Shown piece after piece: positions 53,738 through 64,000 of a DNA stretch of 64,000 nt. How positions within the stretch are numbered: position 1 is the stretch's first letter; each line of letters starts with the position of its first letter. The position numbers were made by a program, and so were the translations under genes. The notes below the pieces were generated by a model. That model was not told where the DNA came from and made no database searches. It worked only from the letters and a program-made list of their open reading frames with translations. The stretch comes from Janibacter sp. DB-40 (GTDB lineage Bacteria; Actinomycetota; Actinomycetes; Actinomycetales; Dermatophilaceae), in contig NZ_CP120360.1 of assembly GCF_029510815.1 (NCBI RefSeq), forward strand, positions 1,116,001 through 1,180,000, given 5' to 3'.

Positions 53738-54313
53738 TCAGCGGGCCTGCGAGTGGTACTCGTGGTTGGGCACCATCCCCAGCGCGCTGGAGACGCGGTT
53801 GGTCATGTTGAACATGCCGATGACCTGGACCGCCTCGAGGATCTCGTGCTCGTCCATGCCGGCCGCGCGCATCGGCTCCAGGTCGCCCTCGTCGACCGAC
53901 CCCGGGGCGCGCGTGAGCAGCTCGGCGTACTCGGCCATCGCCTGCTGGCGCTCGTCCAGCTCGGCCTGGCGCCAGTTGACCGCGACGAGGTCGGCCGTCA
54001 CCGGGTCACCGGAGTACTCGCGCAGGGCGGCCCCGTGGGAGACGACGCAGTAGGTGCACCGGTTGATCCCGCTGACGACGACGGCGAGGAGCTCACGCTC
54101 GGCGTTGGTCAGGTGGCCCTCCTTGTTGACCAGGAGGTTGAAGTACTTCCACCACGCCTCGAACTGCGCGCCGTTGAGGGCCTGTGCTCGGAAGACGTTG
54201 GGGATGAAGCCGAAGGCCTCACGGGACTTCTCCCACAGTCGCTGGACGCCCTCGGGGACGTCCTCGACGCCCGGGACACGGAGGAAGGAGATCGGACGCG
54301 ATGTGTCAGCCAT
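53738..54313 (-). CDS. Carboxymuconolactone decarboxylase/AhpD-like peroxidase-related protein
   Basis: A 191-residue AhpD-fold protein of the uncharacterised peroxidase-related enzyme type. The redox CxxC lies in [15 protein letters not shown], and the following helix contains [26 protein letters not shown]. Such proteins use the Cys pair and a nearby His as a disulfide reductase or peroxidase. The gene is divergent from the cupin gene, with a shared region that holds a GTGA-N5-TCAC palindrome. Confidence 0.87.
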   Translation of the reverse strand: MADTSRPISFLRVPGVEDVPEGVQRLWEKSREAFGFIPNVFRAQALNGAQFEAWWKYFNLLVNKEGHLTNAERELLAVVVSGINRCTYCVVSHGAALREYSGDPVTADLVAVNWRQAELDERQQAMAEYAELLTRAPGSVDEGDLEPMRAAGMDEHEILEAVQVIGMFNMTNRVSSALGMVPNHEYHSQAR

Positions 54314-54364
54314 GACGGCAACCTACTCCGACCGTCAATTTACCCAGCCACAATAGTGAAAAAT

Positions 54365-54383
54365 GTGATGAGGTCACTACGCT
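54365..54383 (+). promoter_or_regulatory. Candidate operator (GTGA-N5-TCAC) abutting a -10 box (TACGCT) before the cupin gene
   Basis: GTGA (54365-54368), 5-nt spacer, TCAC (54374-54377), then TACGCT (54378-54383) immediately. The palindrome lies in the promoter spacer between divergent AhpD-like and cupin genes, in the most AT-rich 60 bp of the region. A regulator bound here would block the promoter. Confidence 0.45.
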
Positions 54384-54413
54384 GGCCCCAACGCCCCCAC
54401 CCAAGGAGATGTC

Positions 54414-54752
54414 ATGAAGTCGCAGTCACTGACCGAGCTGGCGCAGGAGCACCTGGCGAAGGCCCACGCCGGCAGCGCCGGCCGCAGTGCCATCACCGTC
54501 CACGGTCGTCACGACTACGTCCTGCGCCAGACGCTCGTCGCCCTCGTCGGGGGCGAGGCGCTCGCCCCGCACGACAGCCCGCAGGAGGCGACCCTGCAGG
54601 TCCTCTCCGGCAGGGTGCGCCTGGAGACCGGTGAGGAGTCGTGGGAGGGCGGTCCCGGCGACCTGCTCATCATCCCGCCGCAGCGCCACGACCTGCTCGC
54701 GCTGGAGGACTCCGCGGTGCTGCTGAGTGTCGGCACCGGCAGCAACACCTGA
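54414..54752 (+). CDS. Small cupin-domain protein
   Basis: A 112-residue single-domain cupin. The two cupin motifs are recognisable as LAPHDSPQEATLQVLSGRVRL and GGPGDLLIIPPQRHDLLALED. The usual His/Glu metal ligands are only partly conserved, with His53 and His89-type residues present. AAGGAG at 54403-54408 precedes the ATG by 5 bp. The sequence EEATLQ-like pattern matches LuxR-associated or stress cupins, but no substrate can be named. Confidence 0.82.
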   Translation: MKSQSLTELAQEHLAKAHAGSAGRSAITVHGRHDYVLRQTLVALVGGEALAPHDSPQEATLQVLSGRVRLETGEESWEGGPGDLLIIPPQRHDLLALEDSAVLLSVGTGSNT

Positions 54753-54754
54753 GG

Positions 54755-55219
54755 GTGGCCACGAACCGCTCGGGTGTCGTGGCGGCACCCGGCCCGGTGA
54801 TGGTCGCCGTGGGCTGGGTCGCCGTGGTCCTCGGGGGACTCGTCGCCGCGGTCACCGGTCCCTTCGACTGGACGAAGGGGAGCTGGGCCGCGGCCTACCT
54901 CGTGCTCGTGGTCGGCGCGGCCCAGTACGCCATGGGGCGGAGGCATCCGGCCGGTCCTCCACCCGACCGCCCGGGGTGGGCCCAGCTGGCCGGGTGGAAC
55001 CTCGGCAGCCTCCTCGTCATCGGCGGCACCCTCGTCGCGACCCCGCTGCTCGTCGACCTGGGGTCGGTGCTGCTCGTCGTGGCGCTGGCGCTCGCGCTGC
55101 GGGGGGACCTGCAGGGACCGGCGCGCGCCGCCCGGGTGACGTGGGCGTACCGCGCGATGCTGCTCGTGCTGCTCATGAGCATCCCGATCGGGATCGTGCT
55201 CTCCCACCTGCGCAGCTGA
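54755..55219 (+). CDS. Four-helix membrane protein, hypothetical
   Basis: A 154-residue protein with four predicted membrane helices (VAVGWVAVVLGGLVAAVTG; AAYLVLVVGAAQYAM; LLVIGGTLVATPLLVDLGSV; AMLLVLLMSIPIGIVLSHL). I do not recognise a functional family. The GTG at 54755 lies 2 bp after the cupin stop, with GAGGG overlapping as a possible ribosome-binding site, so the two genes are probably co-transcribed. Confidence 0.75.
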   Translation: MATNRSGVVAAPGPVMVAVGWVAVVLGGLVAAVTGPFDWTKGSWAAAYLVLVVGAAQYAMGRRHPAGPPPDRPGWAQLAGWNLGSLLVIGGTLVATPLLVDLGSVLLVVALALALRGDLQGPARAARVTWAYRAMLLVLLMSIPIGIVLSHLRS

Positions 55220-55241
55220 GCGGTCCGCCCCCGTCGTCCGG

Positions 55242-56144
55242 TCAGAGCCGCAGCAGCCGGGCGGCGTTGTCGTGCAGCACCGCCCGCGCCCACTCGTCCC
55301 CGAGGCCGAGCCCGATGACGGCGTCGACCGCCTCGAGGTACGGGTAGGGGATGTTGGGGAAGTCGCTGCCGAAGAGCACCCGGTCACCCAGTGCGCGCAG
55401 GTCGTCCAGACGGTCGGTGGGGAAGGGGGTGGCCTCCTCGGTGAAGGCCGTGAACGCCATCGTCGTGTCCAGGTGGACGCGCGGGTGCTCGGCGCAGATG
55501 TCGAGGAACTCGCCGTAGTCGGGCATGCCCATGTGCGCGATGACGAGCGTGAGCTCGGGGTGGCGGGCCAGCAGCCGGCGCACCGCCTGCGGCCCGGTGA
55601 AGGTCCCCGGCGCCGGACCGTTGCCCGCGTGCGTGATGACCGGCGTGCCCGCCTCCTCCAGCACGGTCCACACGTCCTCGAGCAGCGGGTCGGCCATGTC
55701 GTAGTCGCCGACCTGCACGTGCACCTTGAACAGCTGGGTCCCGCTCGCGATCGCGCTGCGCACCTCGTCGGCGGCGCCCGGCTCGGGGTAGAAGGTCGCC
55801 GAGCGCAGCACGTCCGGGTGGTCGTCGGCGAAGTCGCCGGACCACGCGTTCAGCCATGCGGCCATGCCCGGCTTGTGCGGGTAGTTCAGCGACGGGAAGG
55901 CGCGCACGCCGAAGGAGCGCAGCGTCGCCAGGCGCTCCTCCTCGCTGGTGCGGTAGGCGATCGGCCACGGCCGACCGATGAGCGGTCCGGCCGAGTCAAA
56001 GTACGCCCACACCTTGTCGAGCACGCGCTGCGGCATGAAGTGCGTGTGCACGTCGATGATCCCGGGCAGGTGGAGGGAGTCCACCCGCGCCCTGATCCGT
56101 GCGGCCTCGTCGGCAGGGGGCGCGTACGTCGTCGGGCTGTCCAT
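55242..56144 (-). CDS. Amidohydrolase family protein (TIM-barrel)
   Basis: A 300-residue amidohydrolase-2-type protein. The metal motif HTH is in GIIDVHTHFMPQ, further ligands are candidates in FKVHVQVGDYDM, VITHAGNGP and LVIAHMGMPDY, and the catalytic Asp lies in VLFGSDFPNIPYPY. Members hydrolyse or decarboxylate aromatic or cyclic acids (ACMSD-like). The substrate cannot be named. The ATG is at 56144 and the gene is divergent from the glycosyltransferase gene. Confidence 0.87.
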   Translation of the reverse strand: MDSPTTYAPPADEAARIRARVDSLHLPGIIDVHTHFMPQRVLDKVWAYFDSAGPLIGRPWPIAYRTSEEERLATLRSFGVRAFPSLNYPHKPGMAAWLNAWSGDFADDHPDVLRSATFYPEPGAADEVRSAIASGTQLFKVHVQVGDYDMADPLLEDVWTVLEEAGTPVITHAGNGPAPGTFTGPQAVRRLLARHPELTLVIAHMGMPDYGEFLDICAEHPRVHLDTTMAFTAFTEEATPFPTDRLDDLRALGDRVLFGSDFPNIPYPYLEAVDAVIGLGLGDEWARAVLHDNAARLLRL

Positions 56145-56275
56145 GGCGCCACCCTAGGAGGCACTCGGACCGACCCCTCGAGGGGGACGACGACTGCGAC
56201 CCCGTCAGCCGCCATCGCCGCGATCCTGCCGGTGGGTCGGGGTGATCCACACACGCTGGTGGGCGCGATGCTGGT

Positions 56276-56281
56276 TACTCT
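56276..56281 (+). promoter_or_regulatory. -10 box (TACTCT) for the glycosyltransferase gene
   Basis: TACTCT lies 38 bp before GTG 56320, giving a leader of about 31 nt that contains an AGGGGAGA ribosome-binding site. Confidence 0.45.
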
Positions 56282-56319
56282 GTCCGGGTCAGCAGCACCG
56301 ATCGACAGGGGAGAAGCGC

Positions 56320-57327
56320 GTGATCTGCACCGTCAGCACCATCAAGGACTCCATCGCCAACGTCACCCGCTTCGTCGAGGAGAACCTCGCCGCCGGTGCG
56401 GACCATCTCTTCATCTTCTCGGAGGGTGGGGACCACGACGTCCTGACCTATCTCGAGGGTCACCCGCACGTCACAGTCGTCGATGCCGATGCGGTGAATC
56501 GTCGTGTCGCCCAGCCGGAGAACCTCAACACCCGACAGACGATCAACGCCAACCGGATCAACTGGTTGCTCGCCGACATCGACAGCGCCGAGTGGCTCTT
56601 CCACCTTGATGGTGATGAGATCCTCGACATCGACAAGGAACGCCTCCTCGCCCTCGGCCCCGATGTCGCGACGGTCCGTCTGGTGCCCAAGGAGTCCGTC
56701 AGCTCCTCCGACGCCGGTTACCGCGGGTACTTCAAGCGACTGTTGTCGAAGGAGGAGCTGGCGCTGCTGACACTCTTTGGCGTCATCGACGAGGCCATGA
56801 ACAGTGTCTACTTCCACGGTCACGTCTCGGGGAAGGTGGGACTGCGCCCGTCGAGAGCCCATGGGGTGCACATTCACGACGTGAGCCTTCTCGGTGAGGA
56901 GGGGACGACGGAGGACTTCCGGGCGGACTGGTTGCACGTCCTGCACTACGACTCGCTCAGTCCTGAGGAGTACCTGCGCAAGTGGAGCGTCAACGCGGCC
57001 GGAACGCCGCACAACTTCCGCGGGCGGAGGAAGCTCATCCATGCCGCGATGAGTGGCCTGGTGAAGAACGAGCGGATCGACGAGAACACGAAACGTGAGT
57101 ACATGCTCGAGATCTACCGGCGCGAGATCGAGGACGACGCCCCGTCCCTGGAGAAGTTCGGGCTGCTGGAGAGGGTCGAGCCCCGGAATTACCGTCCCGG
57201 TTCCTTCAGTCGGCGAGAGCTGGATGCGATGACTGCGGTGCTGCCGCGACTGCTCGAGGCGGAGCCGCGGTACTTCCAGCCGCGCAAGACCGAGTACGAC
57301 CCGGCAGAGCTGATGGCGACGATCTAG
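56320..57327 (+). CDS. Glycosyltransferase family 2-like protein
   Basis: A 335-residue protein resembling GT2-like sequences of the PF13704 type (Glyco_tranf_2_4). It opens VICTVSTIKDSIANVTRFVEE, has DHLFIFSEG, and a DxD-like LFHLDGDEILDID motif for metal and nucleotide-sugar binding. The middle contains HGHVSGKVGLR. GTG 56320 follows AGGGGAGA. Codon use is visibly less GC3-biased than its neighbours (GAT, AAT and GGT codons are common), suggesting recent acquisition. The acceptor is unknown. Confidence 0.78.
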   Translation: MICTVSTIKDSIANVTRFVEENLAAGADHLFIFSEGGDHDVLTYLEGHPHVTVVDADAVNRRVAQPENLNTRQTINANRINWLLADIDSAEWLFHLDGDEILDIDKERLLALGPDVATVRLVPKESVSSSDAGYRGYFKRLLSKEELALLTLFGVIDEAMNSVYFHGHVSGKVGLRPSRAHGVHIHDVSLLGEEGTTEDFRADWLHVLHYDSLSPEEYLRKWSVNAAGTPHNFRGRRKLIHAAMSGLVKNERIDENTKREYMLEIYRREIEDDAPSLEKFGLLERVEPRNYRPGSFSRRELDAMTAVLPRLLEAEPRYFQPRKTEYDPAELMATI

Positions 57328-57406
57328 GAGGGTGCAGCAACGCGTCCGCGGTCGCTGACGCGGCGTTGTCGACGAACGTGGCCGCGGGGGCGTGAGGGCG
57401 GGCAAG

Positions 57407-57412
57407 TACTCT
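57407..57412 (+). promoter_or_regulatory. -10 box (TACTCT) for leuS
   Basis: TACTCT ends 36 bp before the leuS ATG. The short leader (CCGGGAGA as a ribosome-binding site) leaves no room for a T-box. Confidence 0.45.
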
Positions 57413-57448
57413 GACCGGTGACCCTCAACCCCGGGAGACACAGCACTG

Positions 57449-60349
<2,901 letters not shown>

Positions 60350-60368
60350 CCCTCCTCCGTACCGGCTC

Positions 60369-61409
60369 CTACTGCGCGCGCGGCCTGAGCCGTGCGTTCG
60401 GCAGCGCCGGAGCAGGAAGGGGGGCGGGCTGGTTCGGCGGGAAGGTGCCGAACTGCGGGTACCGGACGCCGTCGCCGTAGGTCCCGGACTCGGCGGCCGA
60501 GACGGCGGCGGGGAACTGCTCGGCGCCGATCTCGGTCTGCCAGGCCTCGCGGTGGGCGACGATCTCGTCGTGGCTACGGCCGACGAAGTTCCACCACATG
60601 ACGATCTGCTCGCCGAAGGGCCGCCCGCCCACGAGGATCGCGCGGACCGGCTCGTCCCCGGCCTCCAGACGGATCGTGCCGGGGCCGCCCTCGGGCAGGT
60701 GGGCGAGCTCGGTCGGGGCGACGGGCTGCCGGTGTCCATCGACGACGAGGGTCAGCTCGCCGGAGTCGACGAGGACGCCGTGCTCGAAGTCGGTGTCCAC
60801 CTCGAGATCGACGCTCTCACCGGCCCGGACGTCGATCTGGGCTGCGAGGGCCTCCACCCGCGTGCGCACGGGTGAGGTGATCCCGGCGCAGGTGCCGAGA
60901 TAGGTCATGACCGCGCCGCCGGGGACCTCGGCCCGCTCGGCGACGTGGTGCTGTGACCCGGGCGCCGAGTGACGTACCGCGTCCGGCAGCGCGTACCAGA
61001 GCTGCACCCCGTGGAGCGTCGTGGTGTCGGCGGAGGAGAACTCCGAGTGCGAGACCCCGGTGCCCGCGATCATCAGGTTGACCTCGGCGGGGCGCACGAC
61101 GTTGGCGAAGTCCGTGGAGTCGATGTGCTCGATGCGCCCCTCGAAGAGCAGCGTCACCGTGGCCAGGCCGGTGTGCGGGTGCCGCGGCACCGACATCCCG
61201 CCGCTGCTGGCGACGTCGTCGGGCCCGAAGTGGTCGACGAAGCACCACGGGCCGATGAGGCTGCGCCTGCGCTGGGGCAGGGTGCGCCGCACCTTCATCG
61301 CCCGCGGGCCACCGAGGGGGACCTCACGGGCGGTGATGATCTCGACGGCATCGGCGCACGTGACGTGCTCGCCCTCGTACTCGACCGGGTCGATCTCGGT
61401 GTTGCTCAT
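60369..61409 (-). CDS. Pirin family protein
   Basis: A 346-residue bicupin of the pirin family. The N-terminal cupin has the metal-binding pattern FVDHFGPDDV, PHPHTGLATVTLLFEGRIEH-type histidines and VNLMIAGTGVSHSE. The C-terminal pirin_C domain includes GGRPFGEQIVMWWNFVG. Some members act as quercetinases or redox regulators; the role here is unknown. The ATG overlaps the stop of the AhpD-like gene (ATGA), which suggests a redox-related pair. Confidence 0.93.
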   Translation of the reverse strand: MSNTEIDPVEYEGEHVTCADAVEIITAREVPLGGPRAMKVRRTLPQRRRSLIGPWCFVDHFGPDDVASSGGMSVPRHPHTGLATVTLLFEGRIEHIDSTDFANVVRPAEVNLMIAGTGVSHSEFSSADTTTLHGVQLWYALPDAVRHSAPGSQHHVAERAEVPGGAVMTYLGTCAGITSPVRTRVEALAAQIDVRAGESVDLEVDTDFEHGVLVDSGELTLVVDGHRQPVAPTELAHLPEGGPGTIRLEAGDEPVRAILVGGRPFGEQIVMWWNFVGRSHDEIVAHREAWQTEIGAEQFPAAVSAAESGTYGDGVRYPQFGTFPPNQPAPLPAPALPNARLRPRAQ

Positions 61410-61879
61410 GGCTCTCCTCGCCGCCTGACGGGGTGTTCGGAGAGGATGGAGACGCGGTTGTAGGCGTTCATGGTCACGGCGGCCCACTCCACGGCGGTGA
61501 AGGCCTCGTCGCCGAGGGTGTCGTGCGCGGAGCGCAGCCGCGCCCGTCGCACCTCGACGTCGGGGAGGGAGGTGGTCACCTCGGCGATCTCGAGCACGGC
61601 GCACTCGACGACGTCGAAGAGGGTGGACTCTCGCCACGCGGGCAGCTGCGCGATGCGCTGGCTCGTCGCGCCCGCCTCCTGGGCCTTCCGGGTGTGCAGG
61701 TCCAGGCAGAACGAGCAGCCGTTGAGCTGGGAGATGCGCACGTTCATCAGCTCGAGCGTCTGGCGGTCCAGCCCGGCGGCCTCCGCGGTGGCCGAGACCG
61801 TCATCGCGAGGGAGTTCAGCGCCTTCCAGGCGTCGGGGTCGGATCGGTCCAGGAAGGGCAGACGGTCACGGGAGGACAT
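61406..61879 (-). CDS. AhpD-like carboxymuconolactone decarboxylase family protein
   Basis: A 157-residue AhpD-fold protein with the redox motif CSFCLDLHTRKAQEAG, followed by helices typical of the family (EVTTSLPDVEVRR, DEAFTAVEWAAVTMNAYNR). The Cys pair and downstream His form the usual disulfide-based active site. It is the first gene of a two-gene unit with pirin. A second AhpD-like protein is encoded at 53738-54313. Confidence 0.9.
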   Translation of the reverse strand: MSSRDRLPFLDRSDPDAWKALNSLAMTVSATAEAAGLDRQTLELMNVRISQLNGCSFCLDLHTRKAQEAGATSQRIAQLPAWRESTLFDVVECAVLEIAEVTTSLPDVEVRRARLRSAHDTLGDEAFTAVEWAAVTMNAYNRVSILSEHPVRRRGEP

Positions 61880-61921
61880 GCCCGCAGGCTAGCCCGGACC
61901 GCTGATCGGGTCGCTCCTCGA

Positions 61922-61927
61922 TATCCT
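61922..61927 (+). promoter_or_regulatory. -10 box (TATCCT) for degV
   Basis: TATCCT ends 6 bp before GTG 61934 with no ribosome-binding site, indicating a leaderless transcript and selecting GTG 61934. Confidence 0.55.
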
Positions 61928-61933
61928 CACCTC

Positions 61934-62791
61934 GTGAACATCGCCGTCGTCACCGACTCCACCGCGTCGCTGACCGAGGACCTCCGCAGCCGGCACGGGA
62001 TCACCGTCGTGCCCCTGCACGTGGTCGTCGACGGTGTCGACCGCGCCGAGGGAGAGGGCGCGGACACCGGGTGGGTCGTGGAGGCGCTGCGCGCCAAGGC
62101 GGACCTCAACACCTCCCGGCCGACCCCGGCGGCCTTCCTGCAGGCGTACCAGCAGGCGGCGAAGGGGGGAGCCGACGCGATCATCTCGGTGCACCTGAGC
62201 GGTCACCTGTCGGGCACGGCGGACTCCGCTCGCTCCGCCGCACCCGAGTCCCCGGTGCCGGTGCACGTCGTCGACTCGCAGCTGATCGGGATGGCCCTGG
62301 GGTTCGCCGCGATCGGTGCCGCGCGGGACGCCCGGGCCGGGTACGACGTCGACGACGTCCTCGAGCGCCTGGAGCGCCGTTGCGCGGCCTCGTCGATCCG
62401 GCTGGTCGTGCACAGCCTCGAGCGGCTGCGTCGGGGTGGCCGCATCGGCGGCGCGGCGGCGCTGCTGGGCTCGGCCCTGGCGATGAAGCCGCTCCTGCAC
62501 GTCGTCGACGGCGAGGTCCAGCCGCTGGAGCGGGTGCGCACGGCCGGCAAGGCGATCGCCCGACTGCAGGCGCTGACGGAGGCCGACTGCGACGCACTGC
62601 CCGACTGGGCCGACGGCGCCGACGTCGCCGTGCACCACATCGACGCGGGGGAGAGGGCCGAGCTGCTGGCTGCGAACCTGGCGCAGCACGTCGACGGTGA
62701 CGTCGACCTGGCGACCCTCAGCGCCGTCGTCGCCGCGCACGTCGGCCTCGGCACCGTCGGTGTCGCCGTGAGCCCGCGCCCCCGCGACTGA
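61934..62791 (+). CDS. DegV family fatty-acid-binding protein
   Basis: A 285-residue DegV protein. The family start AVVTDSTASLTEDLRSRHGI and the lipid-binding loop SVHLSGHLSGTADSAR are present, then VHVVDSQLIGMALGFAA, ERLRRGGRIGGAAALLGSAL and PLLHVVDGEVQPLERVRT. DegV proteins bind fatty acids and deliver them to fatty acid kinase in Firmicutes. The start at GTG 61934 is fixed by a -10 box 6 bp upstream. It precedes the comEA-comEC competence genes, a common actinobacterial order. Confidence 0.93.
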   Translation: MNIAVVTDSTASLTEDLRSRHGITVVPLHVVVDGVDRAEGEGADTGWVVEALRAKADLNTSRPTPAAFLQAYQQAAKGGADAIISVHLSGHLSGTADSARSAAPESPVPVHVVDSQLIGMALGFAAIGAARDARAGYDVDDVLERLERRCAASSIRLVVHSLERLRRGGRIGGAAALLGSALAMKPLLHVVDGEVQPLERVRTAGKAIARLQALTEADCDALPDWADGADVAVHHIDAGERAELLAANLAQHVDGDVDLATLSAVVAAHVGLGTVGVAVSPRPRD

Positions 62792-62797
62792 CTTCTC

Positions 62798-62845
62798 GGT
62801 GGTTGAGGTGCGAAAGCCGCCTGCGGCTTGAGCCTCGAAACCACC
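62798..62845. repeat. REP-like palindromic element between degV and comEA
   Basis: A 48-bp element opening GGTGGTTGAGGTGCGA and closing GAGCCTCGAAACCACC around a GCCGC/GCGGC core. It matches the two elements inside cobG and lies 6 bp after the degV stop, so it could also act as its terminator. Confidence 0.75.
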
Positions 62846-62924
62846 ACCGCTCCACAACCACCCACGGCTGACCGGCCGATCCACAGCGCAACGCGACACC
62901 GACCCCGCACACCCCGTGCCTCCC

Positions 62925-62930
62925 TAGCGT
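62925..62930 (+). promoter_or_regulatory. -10 box (TAGCGT) for comEA
   Basis: TAGCGT ends 7 bp before ATG 62938. No ribosome-binding site is visible, suggesting a leaderless comEA-comEC transcript. Confidence 0.5.
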
Positions 62931-62937
62931 CACGGGC

Positions 62938-63751
62938 ATGAGCCCACGTGCCAGCGAGCCCTCCGCCCGGGTCGCCGAGATCCTCGACCACGACCGTGAC
63001 CCCGCGGTGCTCGAGCTGCCCTCGACCGTGGCGACCGGTCGCTACTCGGTCAGTCGCCAGGCCGTCATCGGCATCGCCCTCGTCGTGGCGGTCGCGGTTG
63101 CGGTGCTCGGTGGCCGCTACCTCATGGCGCGCCAGGACGCTGCTCCCCAACCTGTCGCGGCCGTGTCCGACGAGGGGACCGCAGCGCCTTCGCCGGACAG
63201 GAGGCTGACGGCGAGGGCAGTGGCGCCGGAGCAGGCGGATCGGCCCCGACGCCGGGCGCCGAGCCGGACGGGGCAGCCGGCTCGGCCGCCGCCGCACCAT
63301 CTGCGGCACCCGACGTCACCGTCCACGTCGTCGGTGAGGTCGAGAGCCCGGGGATCGTCTCGCTGCCGGGGGCTCGCGCGTCGCGGACGCGTTGGAGGAC
63401 GCGGGCGGCGAGACCTCCAAGGCCGACCTGACCGGGGTCAACCTCGCCCGCGAGCTCGTCGACGGTGAGCAGGTCGTCGTGCCGAAGCCGGGGGAGACTC
63501 CCGTCGCGGCCGCGCCTCCGACCGTGCCGGGCAGCCCCGCAGGGCCGGCCTCGCCGGACGCCCCGGTCAACCTCAACACCGCCGACCTGGCCACGCTCGA
63601 GACGCTGCCGGGTGTCGGTCCGGTCCTGGCGCAGCGGATCATGGACTGGCGCCTGGAGCACGGGCAGTTCGTCGCCGTCGAGGAGCTCGGCGAGGTCAGC
63701 GGCATCGGCGACAAGACCTACGAGCAGCTCGCCCCCAAGGTCACCGTGTGA
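62938..63751 (+). CDS. comEA: Competence protein ComEA, broken by two -1 frameshifts
   Basis: The N-terminus is in one frame: a cytosolic segment, then the membrane helix AVIGIALVVAVAVAVLGGRYL. It continues in a second frame after GGGG 63174-63177 (GEGSGAGAGGSAPTPGAEPD, then VTVHVVGEVESPGIVSLPG, a SLBB-like region), and in a third frame after the G-run 63368-63372 (SRVADALEDAGGETSKADL, then NTADLATLETLPGVGPVLAQ, the DNA-binding HhH domain). Adding one G at each run restores a protein of about 271 residues with the normal ComEA order. It would bind incoming DNA at the membrane. Confidence 0.85.
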
Positions 63752-64000
63752 CGTCGCCGCAGCCGGTCCTCGACCTGCGGCTGCTCCTGCCGTGCCTCAC
63801 CGCGTGGGCGATCGGGGCGTGGGCACTGTCCTGGTCGGGTGCCCAGCGCGCCACCGGGGCCGCCGTCGCCCTCGCCGTGCTGGCCGCGCTCGTGGCCGCG
63901 GGCGTGCGCTACCGCGGTCGGCACGCCCGGGCGTCGTGGCGTCGGGACGGTCCCGGCGTGCTCGCGCTGACCCTCGTCGCGACCGTGCTGGTCCTGGGCA
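63748..64000 (+). CDS. comEC: ComEC/Rec2 family DNA uptake channel protein, 5' end (truncated by window)
   Basis: The GTG at 63748 overlaps the comEA stop (GTGTGA region) and the frame stays open to the window end, giving 84 residues. It begins TSPQPVLDLRLLLPCLTAW and contains two or three membrane helices (AIGAWALSW; VALAVLAALVAAG; VLALTLVATVLVLG), matching the N-terminus of ComEC. The assignment rests mainly on position after comEA and on the membrane profile. Confidence 0.85.
   Translation, partial: MTSPQPVLDLRLLLPCLTAWAIGAWALSWSGAQRATGAAVALAVLAALVAAGVRYRGRHARASWRRDGPGVLALTLVATVLVLG

Noticed and set aside
57328..57448. T-box riboswitch upstream of leuS
   Set aside because: The distance from the -10 box to the ATG is only about 30 nt and no T-box sequence or specifier hairpin is visible.

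Overview
The window is about 72% GC, with short or overlapping intergenic gaps (many ATGA and GTGA stop/start overlaps), frequent GTG starts and TANNNT -10 boxes lying directly before start codons. Gene content and order (nusA-ylxR-infB-rbfA-truB-ribF; rne-rplU-rpmA-obgE-proB; proA-nadD-rsfS; leuS; degV-comEA-comEC) point to a chromosomal segment of an actinobacterium, most likely a Micrococcales member of the Intrasporangiaceae/Dermatophilaceae type (Janibacter-like). That genus-level guess is an inference. No rRNA, prophage, IS transposase or CRISPR array was seen; there is one tRNA, Ala (GGC).

1-5.4 kb: the end of an unidentified gene, a hotdog thioesterase, and a minus-strand run ubiA > geranylgeranyl-reductase-like oxidoreductase > type III polyketide synthase > ICMT-type methyltransferase > FAD oxidoreductase. 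This looks like a small pathway for a prenylated, tailored phenolic or quinone lipid. 5.4-18.1 kb: cobalamin genes. cobG-cobH-cobIJ run on the minus strand directly into the polyketide genes. On the plus strand a cobalamin riboswitch precedes cobN and a bluB-cobT fusion. cobQ-cobF follow on the minus strand. Embedded here is an alpha/beta hydrolase fused to a rifampin ADP-ribosyltransferase (Arr) domain.

18-24 kb: accessory and housekeeping genes: a histidine phosphatase, a DUF255 thioredoxin-like protein, an AbiEi/DUF559-like protein whose gene lies between two copies of a 65-bp palindromic repeat, an antibiotic-kinase-like protein and a DUF4439 lipoprotein. 24-33 kb: transcription, translation and riboflavin genes (rimP, nusA, ylxR, infB, rbfA, truB, ribF) and rodA. 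33-44 kb: acyl-CoA synthetase, B12-binding-type radical SAM protein, a large FAD/Fe-S dehydrogenase, the DUF2344 partner of the radical SAM protein, and RNase E/G. 44-53 kb: rplU, rpmA, obgE, proB, a glycosyltransferase, pdxY, proA, a small membrane protein, nadD, rsfS, a phosphoglycerate-mutase-like phosphatase and tRNA-Ala. 53-64 kb: mixed metabolic genes, leuS, pirin, two AhpD-like proteins, degV, comEA and the start of comEC.

The most notable points are: (i) the palindrome-bounded AbiEi/DUF559 cassette; (ii) a pair of REP-like palindromes absorbed in frame into cobG; (iii) the hydrolase-Arr fusion; (iv) the UbiA/GGR/type III PKS/ICMT/FAD operon; (v) two competing helices over the infB ribosome-binding site; (vi) a cluster of DnaA-box-like sites upstream of nadD; (vii) an over-represented CGAAGGGGG word. 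Four single-base deletions, all in G-runs (cobIJ, a DUF4190 gene, comEA twice), look more like homopolymer sequence errors than true gene decay.
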